From Pomphorhynchus laevis (lineage: Eukaryota > Acanthocephala > Palaeacanthocephala > Echinorhynchida > Pomphorhynchidae), in the NCBI GenBank assembly GCA_012934845.2, contig WNNJ02002441.1, positions 107,581-171,580 of the forward strand: a DNA stretch of 64,000 bases, read 5' to 3'. Positions 11,493 through 22,040 of the stretch are shown one piece after another (within the stretch, counting starts at the first letter, position 1; every line of letters starts with the position of its first letter). The notes under the pieces were generated by a model that saw nothing but the letters and a program-made list of their open reading frames with translations, was not told where the DNA came from and ran no database searches. The position numbers and the translations under genes are program-made.

Positions 11493-11537
11493 TTTTTGAT
11501 TGTAATTTTTAATTGTATTATTATTGTTTTATAATTG

Positions 11538-12013
11538 ACTCTACTCCTTTAAAACTGGCGCAAACGTTTAGTAGGGATTCACAGAGATTTTCGAATGTTA
11601 TTATCCGTGGTCTTAGGCAGTCGGGTGATGATCTTCGATTAGTTAAGGAAATTTGCTCTTTGCTAGGTGTGCATTTGCCTTCTGATAACAAGGTAAAACT
11701 ACGGCGTTTCTCAGCAAAACGAGTTGATAAACCACCGTGGCTCTTAATGACTGTCGACGAGTCCACCGTTACTCAGCTGCTTTCAAGATCTTACTTATTG
11801 AAAGATTCGACGAATTTCCATGATGTTTTTGTGAATGCAGACTTGTCCCTCCCAGAGCGTGAGATTCAAAGATCGTTACGGGAAGAACTTCATCAGAAAC
11901 GTGTTGAAAATCCTAACATTGTTTATCGCATTAAAGATTGTCGCGTAGTGCCAAGTTATTCCAAAAAGGCTACCGATGAGAATAAATCTGGGGCTGAAGA
12001 GATATCCATATGA
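11538..12013 (+). CDS. Family B1 ORF1, C-terminal part (RRM-like)
   Basis: 158 codons ending at TGA (12011-12013). VIIRGLRQSGDDLRLV and VFVNADLSLPEREIQRSLRE, then LREELHQKRVENPNIVYRIK. This is the conserved C-terminal half of ORF1 proteins that come before APE-type ORF2s, probably nucleic-acid binding with an RRM-like fold. The upstream methionines in the same frame lie in A2's tail and are not real starts. The frame goes on past the TGA into ORF2 with no further stop. Confidence 0.75.
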
Positions 12014-12017
12014 CTAG
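12011..12017 (+). promoter_or_regulatory. ORF1/ORF2 border UGACUAG, possible readthrough site
   Basis: ORF1 ends ATA-TGA-CTA-G and ORF2 follows in the same frame. UGACUAG is the best-known stop readthrough context in animal genes. B5 has ATA-TGA-CTA (41077-41082) and B4 has ATA-TGA-CAA (27045-27050), also in frame. The function is inferred. Confidence 0.5.
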
Positions 12018-14863
12018 CCCAAGATAGTATTCGAACTTACTTCCAGACCAATAAGTCAAATTTACTCCGATTACTCCTATTTAATGTTGAGGGACTAAAT
12101 TATTTAATATCAGCGGGCATAACTTCCTGGTTTTCTTCGTTTGATTTAATAGTCCTTACTGAAACTCTTTCAACTCAATTGGTGTCTTTACCTAACTATT
12201 ACACTTTTAATATCCCAGCATCGTTGGGTAACCGTGGTCGACCCTTCGGTGGCGTGTCCATTGCTGTTAGTTCAAGCTTTACAAACTGGGAAGTTAAAAA
12301 GTCATCTAACGTAATATGTATAGTTTCATGTAGTATTCTTTTAATAGGTTGCTATTTTAACCCATTGATGTCGGCTTGTGATATCATCGATGAAGTTTCG
12401 CCTTTTTTAAGTGATTTATCTTCTGAAAATTCCATAATCGTTGCGGGAGATTTTAATGCACGTTTCATGAACCCTATCCCATCTAAACTTAAGCAACTGT
12501 TATACTTTTTTAGTGAGTTTGGTCTTGAGTTGCACGTACCCGTAGAAGGATGGACTTATGAGTCTCACAATGGGCGAAGTTGCATCGATTTCATATTTAC
12601 AAATGTTAGCGTCAAAAAGGTTAAACTGGAGATTGCATCCGAATGGGCTCTACTCCGCAAACACAAACCTGTATCTTTCATTCTAGAAAATCATATTAAC
12701 ACGCCAATAGAGAAATCCTTGCCTTCACAAATTAGCAGAAAACTTTGTTTCAGGAATTTGAATCATAATATGATTAAAGACGCAGTAGATCTTCTAAATG
12801 CATTTGAAATAGAAGCAAGTTTCTCCAAAATCAGTGAATGCCTTCTCACCGCATGTCATCCACTCTCTAATCGCAATTCTCAACATTATGGGAACAAGAT
12901 ACATCGTAAGCCAATACACCTTGTACAGCTACGGAGAAAGCTCATATTTATGGGCAGAAGCCGGCGGTTTGATCATGATATTAATACGAATTTTATTTTC
13001 TTACGGCGTGTGTATTGTACGATGTTATCAAAATTTCGCGAATCAATATTATTAGAGGAAGAATACAAACGCTTGCGACAAGCAGAACGATGCCCCTGGA
13101 AACTGCAAAGAAAAAACAATGTTAGTACCTCCGGCATCCCGATGAACCGTTGGTTAGCGCACTTTAACGATATTCTCGTTAATTCACATGACCTCCCAAT
13201 GTGTCGTAATAATAATGCGCTGATAACACTGTCATGCTTGGACAGTGACAATGACCAACTAAATGCTCCATTTTCATTGCCCGAATTGGAACTTGCTCTC
13301 TTTTCTATGTCTAATAATAAGGCGGCCGGCCCTGACCAACTTTGTGTTGAACAAATTAAAGATTCCTTTTATTTATTATCGAGTTATTGGCTACATTTAT
13401 TCAATTGTATCCTATACGGTTATCAAATGCCGGTGTCATGGAAGCAAGCTGTAATAAAAATCATGTATAAGGGTAAAGGGGATATAAGTGATACCAACTC
13501 GTACCGTGGAATTGCCCTGCTAAACCATACCTATAAATTTTTGTCCACTCTTATAACCAATCGATTATCGAAACACCGTGATTATCTGTTGCCGCCAGAA
13601 CAATTTGGTTTCCGACCTCACCGATCAACGGTGGATGCAATCAAGGTAGTTCGTGAACAAGTGTTATTACAATTCGAACGCAAGAGTCATTTATATGCTA
13701 TCTTTGTTGACTTTAAAAAAGCCTTTGATTCGGTTAATCGAGAAATACTCACCCGTAAATTGTCGATGGATTTCCGGATATCTGGTCGTATGCTGAAACT
13801 CTTAGGCAATATCCTCTATGCCAATTCATTAAATGTCTTCGACGGACTTACTTCATCAGACACAATAATTGCTAGCCGCGGTGTGATGCAGGGAGATCCG
13901 CTCAGCCCTATCCTTTTCTCTGTTTATATCCATGATTTGCCGTCTCATCTGAGAAACGAATGTCAAACTTCAAGTTCTGTTCTTTACGCGGACGACTTAG
14001 TTATTCTAACGAAAGATCTGGAATCGGCTCAAAACGTAACCACTGCTCTAGCTAACTACTGTTCAAATAATCTAATTGAAGTCAATATCGATAAAACAAA
14101 GGTAGTAAAGTTTCGTAAAGGTGGCAGATTGTGCTCACATGACGAGATTAGTTTAAACAGCAGGAAGGTAGAGTTCAGTAATCAATACACGTATTTGGGG
14201 ATGCTATTGACAAGTAGGTGGTCTTTTAAGCTTCATATCGAAAAGAAATGTGCGAAAATCGTCATAGCCACTTCGCGAGTTAAATGTTTAGGTAAGCTTT
14301 CCTTTGGTGGTGCTCTTCAGTATTTTCATGTCATGCTTCTACCGATTTTGTCGTACGCGCTTTCAGCAATCTGGACGGACCTCACGACGGCTAATTTTGC
14401 GCAGATCGACAAATGTAAAGGCAGATTCATTAAGCGTGTTGTAGGCGTCTCTCCAAAGTGCTCGACGACTGCGGTTTATGTTTTATCTAAAGTCGAGTTA
14501 TGTACGGAGTATTTACGAAATATGATCGGAGCACAAGATACGGTACATTATATTCAAAATAAAAAAGACTTTACAGATAAGGTTAGCAAGCTAGATCATC
14601 ATCTGTACACTTCACCAGTTAATACGCAAACGAGTTGGCAGTCTCCGTGTGCTTCTAAACGCCCCCTCGTTTGGAGGGTTTCTTTACACGGATATCACGA
14701 CAAGTTTTGTTGCACTCGCATACCTGTCCATAAACGTGGAGTTTCGTGTGTGTGTTTTTTCTGTGGTGATAGATGTGAGTCTTTATCCCACGTATTTGAG
14801 TGCCCGGTGTTAGCGCAAAAATCTTTGAAGGAGATCGATAGGTTAAGTTTACGGCTAACCTGA
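12014..14863 (+). CDS. Family B1 ORF2: APE endonuclease, RT, CCHC
   Basis: About 950 open codons. Endonuclease: RLLLFNVEGLNYLI, VLTETLS, NRGRPFGGVSIAV, IVAGDFNARF, SCIDFIFTN, LRKHKPVS. RT: NNKAAGPDQLCVEQIK, IMYKGKGD, NSYRGIALLNH, PPEQFGFRPHRST, AIFVDFKKAFDSV (motif A), RGVMQGDPLSP (B), VLYADDLVI (C, YADD), TYLGMLLTSRWSF. C-terminal zinc motif: CFFCGDRCESLSHVFEC. There is no ATG between the ORF1 stop and the endonuclease core (LAQDSIRTYFQTNKSNLL precedes RLLLF), which fits readthrough rather than a new start. It belongs with the Jockey/R1/I side of LINEs; clade not assigned. No visible break, so possibly functional apart from the lost 5' end. Confidence 0.9.
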   Translation, partial: LAQDSIRTYFQTNKSNLLRLLLFNVEGLNYLISAGITSWFSSFDLIVLTETLSTQLVSLPNYYTFNIPASLGNRGRPFGGVSIAVSSSFTNWEVKKSSNVICIVSCSILLIGCYFNPLMSACDIIDEVSPFLSDLSSENSIIVAGDFNARFMNPIPSKLKQLLYFFSEFGLELHVPVEGWTYESHNGRSCIDFIFTNVSVKKVKLEIASEWALLRKHKPVSFILENHINTPIEKSLPSQISRKLCFRNLNHNMIKDAVDLLNAFEIEASFSKISECLLTACHPLSNRNSQHYGNKIHRKPIHLVQLRRKLIFMGRSRRFDHDINTNFIFLRRVYCTMLSKFRESILLEEEYKRLRQAERCPWKLQRKNNVSTSGIPMNRWLAHFNDILVNSHDLPMCRNNNALITLSCLDSDNDQLNAPFSLPELELALFSMSNNKAAGPDQLCVEQIKDSFYLLSSYWLHLFNCILYGYQMPVSWKQAVIKIMYKGKGDISDTNSYRGIALLNHTYKFLSTLITNRLSKHRDYLLPPEQFGFRPHRSTVDAIKVVREQVLLQFERKSHLYAIFVDFKKAFDSVNREILTRKLSMDFRISGRMLKLLGNILYANSLNVFDGLTSSDTIIASRGVMQGDPLSPILFSVYIHDLPSHLRNECQTSSSVLYADDLVILTKDLESAQNVTTALANYCSNNLIEVNIDKTKVVKFRKGGRLCSHDEISLNSRKVEFSNQYTYLGMLLTSRWSFKLHIEKKCAKIVIATSRVKCLGKLSFGGALQYFHVMLLPILSYALSAIWTDLTTANFAQIDKCKGRFIKRVVGVSPKCSTTAVYVLSKVELCTEYLRNMIGAQDTVHYIQNKKDFTDKVSKLDHHLYTSPVNTQTSWQSPCASKRPLVWRVSLHGYHDKFCCTRIPVHKRGVSCVCFFCGDRCESLSHVFECPVLAQKSLKEIDRLSLRLT

Positions 14864-15132
14864 TAAACCTGCTAAATTTCTTTTGCCTGTTGGGAACTAG
14901 CGGTGGACTATCAAATATTGATATTATCTCAAATGAAGTCGTTGCACAATGTTTTATTTAATTTCTTTCATTTGGCCAAGTCGAGAGACGCAGTGCCCTA
15001 ATAAATTTCCTCTACATTATTGTTTTATAATAAAAACTTGTGCATTATTAAAAAACATATAATAATATAATAAATTCGAGTTTGAATTTAAAAAAAATAA
15101 AATGTGTTATTATTATTGTTAAATTATTATTA

Positions 15133-15488
15133 CGGGACTTGAGAAAATATCAAGTGCAACTGAATACTCTCCCAAAAAAATTGAACGTAATATATCTTTG
15201 ATATCGATATACCGTTAGTTAACGGAAAGGCCATTATAGGCATACAGGCGGGCATTGACATTCCCGTAGTCGGCGAATTAGTTTGTCCCATATGAAAATG
15301 TGCTGATAGGGAGCTTGCAACAACGAATGCTGCAATGTGGGCGTACGACCAGATACGCGGAGGAGACGAGGCTTTTGATCAAGTCTTTTTGCGGCAGCAA
15401 TTTACGCAAGTGTGAAGTATGGTTTGATCGGAGAATCGACTCGCGATAACGTTCTCGGTCCAGATTATTATTATTATCCTTATTATTA
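15133..15488 (+). repeat. X repeat, copy 1
   Basis: About 356 bp, starting CGGGACTTGAG and ending CAGATTATTATTATTATCC. Other copies: 24489-24846 and 37190-37549. All three are + strand, come after GTTAAATTA(T/C)TA and end in TTA-rich sequence. One frame reads protein-like: NGKAIIGIQAGIDIPVVGEL, then TTNAAMWAYDQIRGGDEAF, with a stop in between. Perhaps the 3' fragment of an unrecognised retroelement, or a non-autonomous element. Confidence 0.7.
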
Positions 15489-16593
15489 AAACGTTCTTGC
15501 ACAAACTGCAGGGCACCAAACTGCTCTAATAAACGATACGACTCCATCACTCCATCAAAAGAGGGTCAAGTAACACATTTTGATGAGCACGTTCTGACAA
15601 GAAGTGACCGATCCACTATTGAGGTAAACTCTATCTGGATGCCCATCAATGGAGGCATCATACACGATAATGCCTCATTTTACAATCCAACCAATATTTA
15701 TTAAACGGTACTGCAATGGAGACCAAATTTATTTCACTTACCTCAATGCTCGGCAAGCAACACGTTCGTGAATATTTTAGCTTCGTTTTACGACAGTGTG
15801 GCGAATAAAGCTGCAGATGAAAAATCTGCACTCAAGACGGCAGTCGTGTTTTGTCAGCTTATTCTTCAATCTGTGAACTCAAGCAAAGTTTCAGTAACAC
15901 GCAAGGCCTTACAACGGAGGTTGCAACTTTGGCACGAAAAAAAATCAGAGAATTATTTGAAGAATCCCAGTATTTACAGTCGAAATTAGCTCAAAGAGTA
16001 ACGAAAATCCCCCATGAAGATTGGAAAAAAGCCTACTGTCGTTTATTAAGTTGAGGTAAAGTACATGCTAGTAGAGTTGTCTTGGAAGAAACGTTTTCAT
16101 CTGCTGTCCTAAAGCCGGCCTCTTTATTTAATGGAAGATATGTCAGAGAAATTCTGCAGGATCTACACCCAGCTGCAAATATTCCTGATCAAAAAGTACT
16201 CTTACATCATCATCTTCCAAATATACAACCTCATCACCCAGTTGAATTTAGCGATATCGAAGCGGCGGATATTATGCGCGCAGCTAGAAGAAGGAAAGGT
16301 GGGGCCGGCCCATCCAGATTGGACTCTACCATGTGGATTCAACTTCTGAGTCGTTTTGGAGTTCATTCTCAAACTTTAGCAAGATCACTTGCAGATTTCG
16401 GGATAAGATAGCAACTGAAGATATATGTCCTGAAGCTCTGGAAGCATTTACCGCAAGTAGACTTATCGCTCTGAGCAAAAAATGACGGGATTAGACCCAT
16501 TGGCGTTTGCGATGTTGCGAGACGTAAAATCTCTAAAACGATATTATGCAAGATGTGGCCGGATCTTCATGATGTGGCAGGTAACGAACAATT

Positions 16594-17682
16594 ATGTACA
16601 TGCAAACGCGGGTTATTGAATTTGCAATTCATTCGCTGCGAGAGGAATTCGAGAAGGGACACGATAGGTGCATGTTAGCAATAGACGCCAAGAACGCGTT
16701 TAATTCCATGAATCGGATTGCCGCCTTGCATAACATGAAATTTATTGCTCCATCGATGTCTACTGTTCTCAAGAACCTATATACCTCACCCTCTCAACTT
16801 GTACTAGGAGGCGACAGTATTTACAGCACTGAAGGTTTCACACAAGGCGATCCCTTCGCGATGGCCGGCTTTGCTATGGCATCGATGCCTCTTATTATGG
16901 AAATTCGGAAAGCAGTTCCTGACGTCAAACAGCGGTGGTTCGCGGACGATGCAAACTTCGTTGGCCGTATTCGAGATTTACGTACAGTATGGAATATACT
17001 GAATGACATAGGCCCGGAGTATGGTTATCACGTAAACGAACCAAAAACACAGCTACTCTCACCAACGCCATTAAATCCCTCAGAACTTCCGTCACACCAG
17101 ATCACTTGTTCAAATGACGGTATAAGAATTTTGGGAGTTCCCATTAGAACCGGCGCTTACGTTTCATCAACCACAAGGAATGAATCGCTAAAATGGTCAG
17201 AGGTTATTGACAAATTGACGTGCATAACAGAACTGGATCCTCAAGCGGCATATACCGGCTTAACGAAATCAGTACAATTCAAGTGGACTTATTACATGAG
17301 AACGGTACCATGTGAGCATACATATATGGAGAGCCTTCAAAGAGCTTTAAAAGATCGATTAATACCAGCAATAACAAAACAAAATTTAAACGAGACGTGG
17401 AACTGTATCTTAACATCGCCTTTAAGTTTGGGAGGACTTGGCATCGTAGATCAGGTGTTTTCTATAACGAGTGTCTATAGCTCATCAGTAGTCCTTAATG
17501 ACACCTTCAAGAGCTCAAAATCCGATTACGAGTTACACGATCTACAGACGAACACTTTGAAACAGTTAGGCACACAACGTCATAATGAATTCACCGTGCG
17601 ACTTCGGCAGGCACTGGCGCAGTGTGATGAAGTAGTGTCTCGAGTGATTTCACATGCATCAAGAGACGGAGCTTCTGCATAG
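16594..17682 (+). pseudogene. Family C reverse transcriptase
   Basis: 362 open codons: FAIHSLREEFEKGHDRCMLA, IDAKNAFNSMNR (motif A), EGFTQGDPFAM (B), RWFADDANFVG (C, FADD instead of YADD), YGYHVNEPKTQLL, PLSLGGLGIVDQV. It ends at a TAG just after SRDGASA, where related copies read on to a WL motif. The start is an internal methionine. Confidence 0.85.
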
Positions 17683-17817
17683 CTGAGTTCATTGCCACTT
17701 GTCCAGAACCGTTTTCAGCTAACTCCGAACCAGTTCAGAGATGGGTTATGTGCAAGATATGGGTGAACTCCAGGCGAACTGATAGGGACCAAATGTAAGC
17801 GTGGTGACATCCTCAAT

Positions 17818-18441
17818 GTGAGTCACGCTTTGGCATGTAAGCGTGGCGGACTAACCATAATTCGCCATGACGCTATCCGTTACAAAATAGCAAAACCTCT
17901 TCCAGAAATTTGTTCTGGTGTGGAAGTGGAACCAGTGCTATCTATGGTCCCAAATGGTACATACTTTGAGGTTCCCACGACATCGCGTGATAATAATGCA
18001 CGTTTAGATGTGGTATGCAGTAGCTTGGAAGGCAATCGATTTGAGCGAACGTTTTTCGACGTAAATGTATTCTCAATCCATGCACAATCGACTGTCAGCA
18101 GAAGCCTCGATGCGTCCTTCGAATTCAATGAAAATCGTAAACGTGCAAAATACAATGAAAGAGTGAGGAAAATTGAACGAGCAAAATTCGTCCCTATGAT
18201 ATTTTCAACTTCAGGTGGCATCGGAAAGGAGGCAATCAAAGTTCTAAAGACAGTTGCAGCGAAATATGTAGGCAATGCTAGCCTACGCAATGTCACCTAT
18301 GGAGACGCCCTCGTCCTACATAAAAGGAAAATAAGCTTCGAGCTTGTCCGGGCCGTCTCTGCCTGTTTACGAGCCCCGAGATCTACGCGTCGAAATCCGG
18401 TGCAGAACGGCATATATCGCCGCGAACAAACAGCATACTGA
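17818..18441 (+). pseudogene. Family C restriction-like endonuclease domain
   Basis: 207 open codons: HALACKRGGLTIIRHDAIRY (Zn-motif end and RH), ARLDVVCSSLEGNRFERTFF, then DVNVFSIHA with the acidic residue kept, FNENRKRAKYNERV, FVPMIFSTSGGIGKEA. This follows the RLE order of R2/R4/NeSL-type LINEs. The first Zn-binding CxC is reduced to a single Cys (TKCKRG). Confidence 0.8.
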
Positions 18442-18529
18442 CATTTTTATAATATTGGGACTCATTTGCGGGTAACCCCGAATTGTTATTTATACAAATA
18501 AATTTGATTATTAAAAAAATTATTATTAG

Positions 18530-19949
18530 TACAAGTGTCAACTCGTGGTGTTAAGCTACTAGGCAGTTTTATAGGAGAATCAGACTACATAAGGGAAAAC
18601 GTTGAGAAAATGACTGAAAAGTGGGTTGTTCAAATCGAAACACTGAGATAATTGGCCTTGATAGACAGTCAAGTCGCTTTTACAATGCTTACTAAAGGCC
18701 TACAATTCCGATGGACGCACCTAAAACGCACCTGTTTACTAAACCCAGTATGGCTCTTACGACTGGACACTGCACTTTTTAATAATCTTGTACCTGCTAT
18801 AACTGGTAAGATCGATCTTACTCAACAGTGAGAATCAATTCTAAAACTACCGATTGGACTAGGTGGACTTGACATAATGAAACCTTGTGTAAATACAATA
18901 ACAGAATATAAAAACTCCAAACGTATGTGTGCCCCCTTCTTAAATATAAAAGCAGCTCTATGGGATAATAAACAGCAACACATATCCTGCAAAATTAAAC
19001 AAGAGAAAAAGGTAGCACAAAAAGTGGAAGCACATACGGCTAAAGGCAGCTTAAATTTGACACAGCAGAATTTACACAAACACATCGCCGATGCTCCCGG
19101 ATATTCACTGTGGTTAAGCAGTTTTCCTTCCATCTACTATAAACGCGTCCTATCAAGACAACAATTCCAAGACGCACTTGCAACACGCTTCGGATGGAGT
19201 CCAAACGATTTTCCCGACAAATGCACTTGTGGCGAAAAACTCAATATCTCTCACGCCTAATCGTGTAAAATAGGAGGAATCCCCATCATTCGACATAACA
19301 TTATACGCAACGTAGTTGGTTCAGCTCTAAAGGATGTATGCTATAACGTATTTGACGAACCATGTCTTACACCAGTTATTGAAGGGATGATTTTTGAGAA
19401 TGATTCTACCACAAATGATAGATTGTCCAGGCTCGATTTAGTATGCAACGGTCTTTTTGGCGATTCGACGGAGCGGTCCTTCATGTACATTTGTGTTTTC
19501 AATCCACTTGCTCAGTCTTAAGCTTTGAATATGCCGAGTTCACATACCTATCATGAAAACAGGAAACGGAGTAAATACTTAGAGAGAGTTACAAAACTCG
19601 AATGCGCCGGATTAATTACTCTCACTTTCTTTACTGTAGGAAGCATAGGCCCATCTGCCAAAAATATGTTGACGATCATCGCAAGCAAGCCCGAAAGCAT
19701 GGATCGACATACAGCGAGTGTGTAACTCCGCTGCGAGCAGACGTTTCTTTCGCCCTCGCAAGATGCTCGTCCTTAGCATTACGTCGGTCTTCGGTTAGAC
19801 AAATTCATTAACAATTAACTACAATCTTAATATTGTAACCTTCAACTAACTTGAACTATCATAATATATTGTATATATAGTACGTTTTGTGTTGAAGCCC
19901 ATTTGCCAAAACTCCAAATGTAAATCTATTTAATAAATTATTATTATTG
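18530..19949 (+). mobile_element. RLE LINE family D, copy 2 (5'-truncated, broken)
   Basis: Begins TACAAGTGTCAACTCG, the same 5' point as D4 and D5. Stops at about 18649 and 18829 (the second shared with D1), TAA near 19258 (shared with D1), and TAA near 19521. Tyr replaces the endonuclease Asp (SFMY), as in D1 and D4. Ends AATAAATTATTATTATTG; B2 starts at the next base. Confidence 0.9.
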
Positions 19950-22040
19950 TCACAAGTTTTGAATAAATTAGAATACCCTTCACTAGTGTTTATCGCAGGG
20001 GATTTCAATGCGCGTTCTACAAATCCTCTACGGGATAAGTTTAGTCATCTTATCGATTATTTTCATTCAGTAGATCTCAGATTACATTTCCCAGAGGAAA
20101 AATGGTCGTACGAATCGCATAATACAAAAAGTTGCCTCGATCTTATTTTCACAAATGTTGATGTTTATCGTACGCAACTAGATTTGTCCTCGAAATGGGG
20201 TTTGCTAAGAAAACACAAGCCCGTTACTTGTACGTTTCAGTGTAAAATGTTCGTCTCGTCCGTATCAACTTCTTTGCAGCATAGCAGATGTGTAAGAATG
20301 TCCGTTATTAATTTTACTGAAATATCTCATTATCGTAATCTCCTTAGTTTATTAGATTTTGAAAACAGTATGTCTTCTCTGCGTGCAATTATTCGTTCCG
20401 CGTGTAGGGTAAGATCTTCTAAACCTAGAAAGATTGTTCAACATAAACCACTTTTGTTTAAAAAGCTTCAAAATGATTTGGTTATGTTGAATAAGCGATT
20501 TCGATTTAATTTGGTTCCCAAATCGTGTTTTGTAGATTTGCGAAGGCGATACGTTAAATTGGTAAGAGATTTCCGGTTATCTTGTATGTTGAAAGAGGAG
20601 AGTGACATCTCAAATAGGGCTGAAAAAGCTCCGTGGCCTCTAAGGAAAAAAGGGATCAATAGTATTTCGACGATCTCGCTGTCTGATTGGTCCCTCCATT
20701 TCCAAACTGTTCTGCGCCACCATCTACATATCGATACTCCTGTTAGACTTCCATTGTGTTCGATTGTTGGTGATGACCAAGTCGACGATCCGCTTAATTT
20801 GCCTTTCACATCTAACGAAGTAATGCGATCTCTATCTCTCATGAAAAATAATAAAGCTGCAGGGCCGGACAACTTTTGTGTCGAGCATCTAAAATATACC
20901 GTCGATTTTATTTCAGATTATTGGTGTAAATTATTCAATGCTTTTCTCTGTGGTTTTCCAATTCCTATGTCTTGGCAAGACGGATTAAAAAAAATCTCTA
21001 TAAAGGTAAGGGTGATTATAAATCCTTAGATTCTTATCGGGGCATCGCAATTCTAAATCACTCTTATAAGCATCTGACACACATGATGCTATTGCGTTTA
21101 TTGCATTTTCGTGGGCACCTTTTACCTGGAGAGCAGTTTGGATTTCGTCAACATCGGTCGACTCTCGATGCATTACAAATTGTGAGACACGAGATCTTAA
21201 ACTGTTTTAGTAAGCACATTCCATTGTATGCAATTTTCATAGATTTCAACCTTCTGCACTCTGTTCTAAAACCTATTCGTCTGAAGATCTTCAATGGTCT
21301 AGAATTGTCAGATTCTTTTGTAGCAAACCGAGATGTTCTGCAAGGCGACCCTTTGAGCCCACTGCTGTTTTCTCTATTTATTCTTGATTTACCTGAATAT
21401 CTTCGCGGTTCGGATCCCGACATTAAATGTGGCGTTTATGCAGACGACCCTGTGATATTAACGCAGTCTTTGTCATCAGCTCAAGCGTCTTTGGATGCCT
21501 CCTCCCGCTATTGCGTCATTCATCAACTAATTGATAATATTAATAAATCTAAGGTTATAAAGATCAGAAGAGGAGGCCCCTTCGTCGTCGGGATCGTCTT
21601 TCTTATAGAACCGATGTTCTAAAGTTCTGTAGTAGTTATTGCTACTTAAGTGTCTTACTAACCTCAAAATAATCATTCACTAGAAATCTTGATAGTAAAT
21701 TGGCAAGCTAGTCTTGGCTTCCACTTTTGCAAGGAAGTTAGGTTCTTTGTCCTTCGAGGGAGCACTCTCTTATTTTAAGATTATGTTATTGCCGATTGTT
21801 CAGTTTGCTTTACGGATAATTTGGCAAGATTTGTCTCAGGTCAATTTCAAACAAATCGACAAATGTCTTTGGGGTTACTTGAAGCGAGTAATACGAGTGT
21901 CAGCGACATGTTCTTCATCGCTTGTAGCTACACTTGCTAAGTTAGAACCTTGTTCGCTTCATTTGTGTAACACAATGAATCTTGGGAGGACTTCTGCTTT
22001 TCTCTCTAATCTAGCCTCTTTTTACGCAAAAGTTGCCCTA
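19950..22040 (+). mobile_element. APE LINE family B, copy 2 (truncated at both ends)
   Basis: 5'-truncated within the endonuclease (FIAGDFNARSTNPLRD) and cut 3' within the C-terminal region (SFYAKVALI), where it joins D3. Frames: 19950-21029, then 20990-21622, then 21714-22040. The RT has lost the segment carrying motif A: IFIDF runs straight into a stretch that in B1 and B5 lies about 30 residues later. QGDPLSP and YADD remain. Non-functional. Confidence 0.88.

Larger units (their letters stand above)
8647..11537 (+). mobile_element. RLE LINE family A, copy 2 (internal deletion)
   Basis: Near-identical in coding sequence to A1 (53149-56309). It carries a 5' leader with tandem repeats, a cysteine-rich start, RT and RLE. 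Compared with A1 it lacks 462 bp; the join lies in a shared TGGC at 9325-9328 (A1 53634-53637 and 54096-54099). Single-base losses near 9490 and 11190 shift the frame. The 3' UTR has the motif at 11474-11492 and a tail ending TTATAATTG at 11537, where B1 begins at once. Confidence 0.9.
11538..15132 (+). mobile_element. APE LINE family B, copy 1 (best preserved ORF2)
   Basis: 5'-truncated inside ORF1, exactly where A2 ends. Holds the C-terminal part of ORF1, a full-length ORF2 (EN-RT-CCHC) and a 3' UTR of about 270 bp. The 3' UTR has TTTGGCCAAG...GAGAGACGCAGTGCCCTAATAA (14971-15003). Comparable segments in B3 (24402-24440) and B5 (44103-44132) suggest a conserved 3' stem-loop followed by TAATAA. 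The tail is TTA/TAA-rich up to the X1 repeat. Confidence 0.9.
15489..18529 (+). mobile_element. RLE LINE family C (single copy, broken)
   Basis: Begins just after X1's TTA-rich end and ends in AAAAAAATTATTATTAG. The N-terminal region (15768-16411) is in two frames with stops at about 16052 and 16409, and includes GGAGPSRLDSTMWIQLLSRF. Then DGIRPIGVCDVARRKISKTI, RT and RLE. 15489-15767 looks like decayed 5' coding or leader sequence. 3' motif GGGACTCATTTGCGGGTAAC at 18457-18476, 53 bases before the end. I see no match to its coding sequence elsewhere in the window closer than the family level. Confidence 0.85.
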
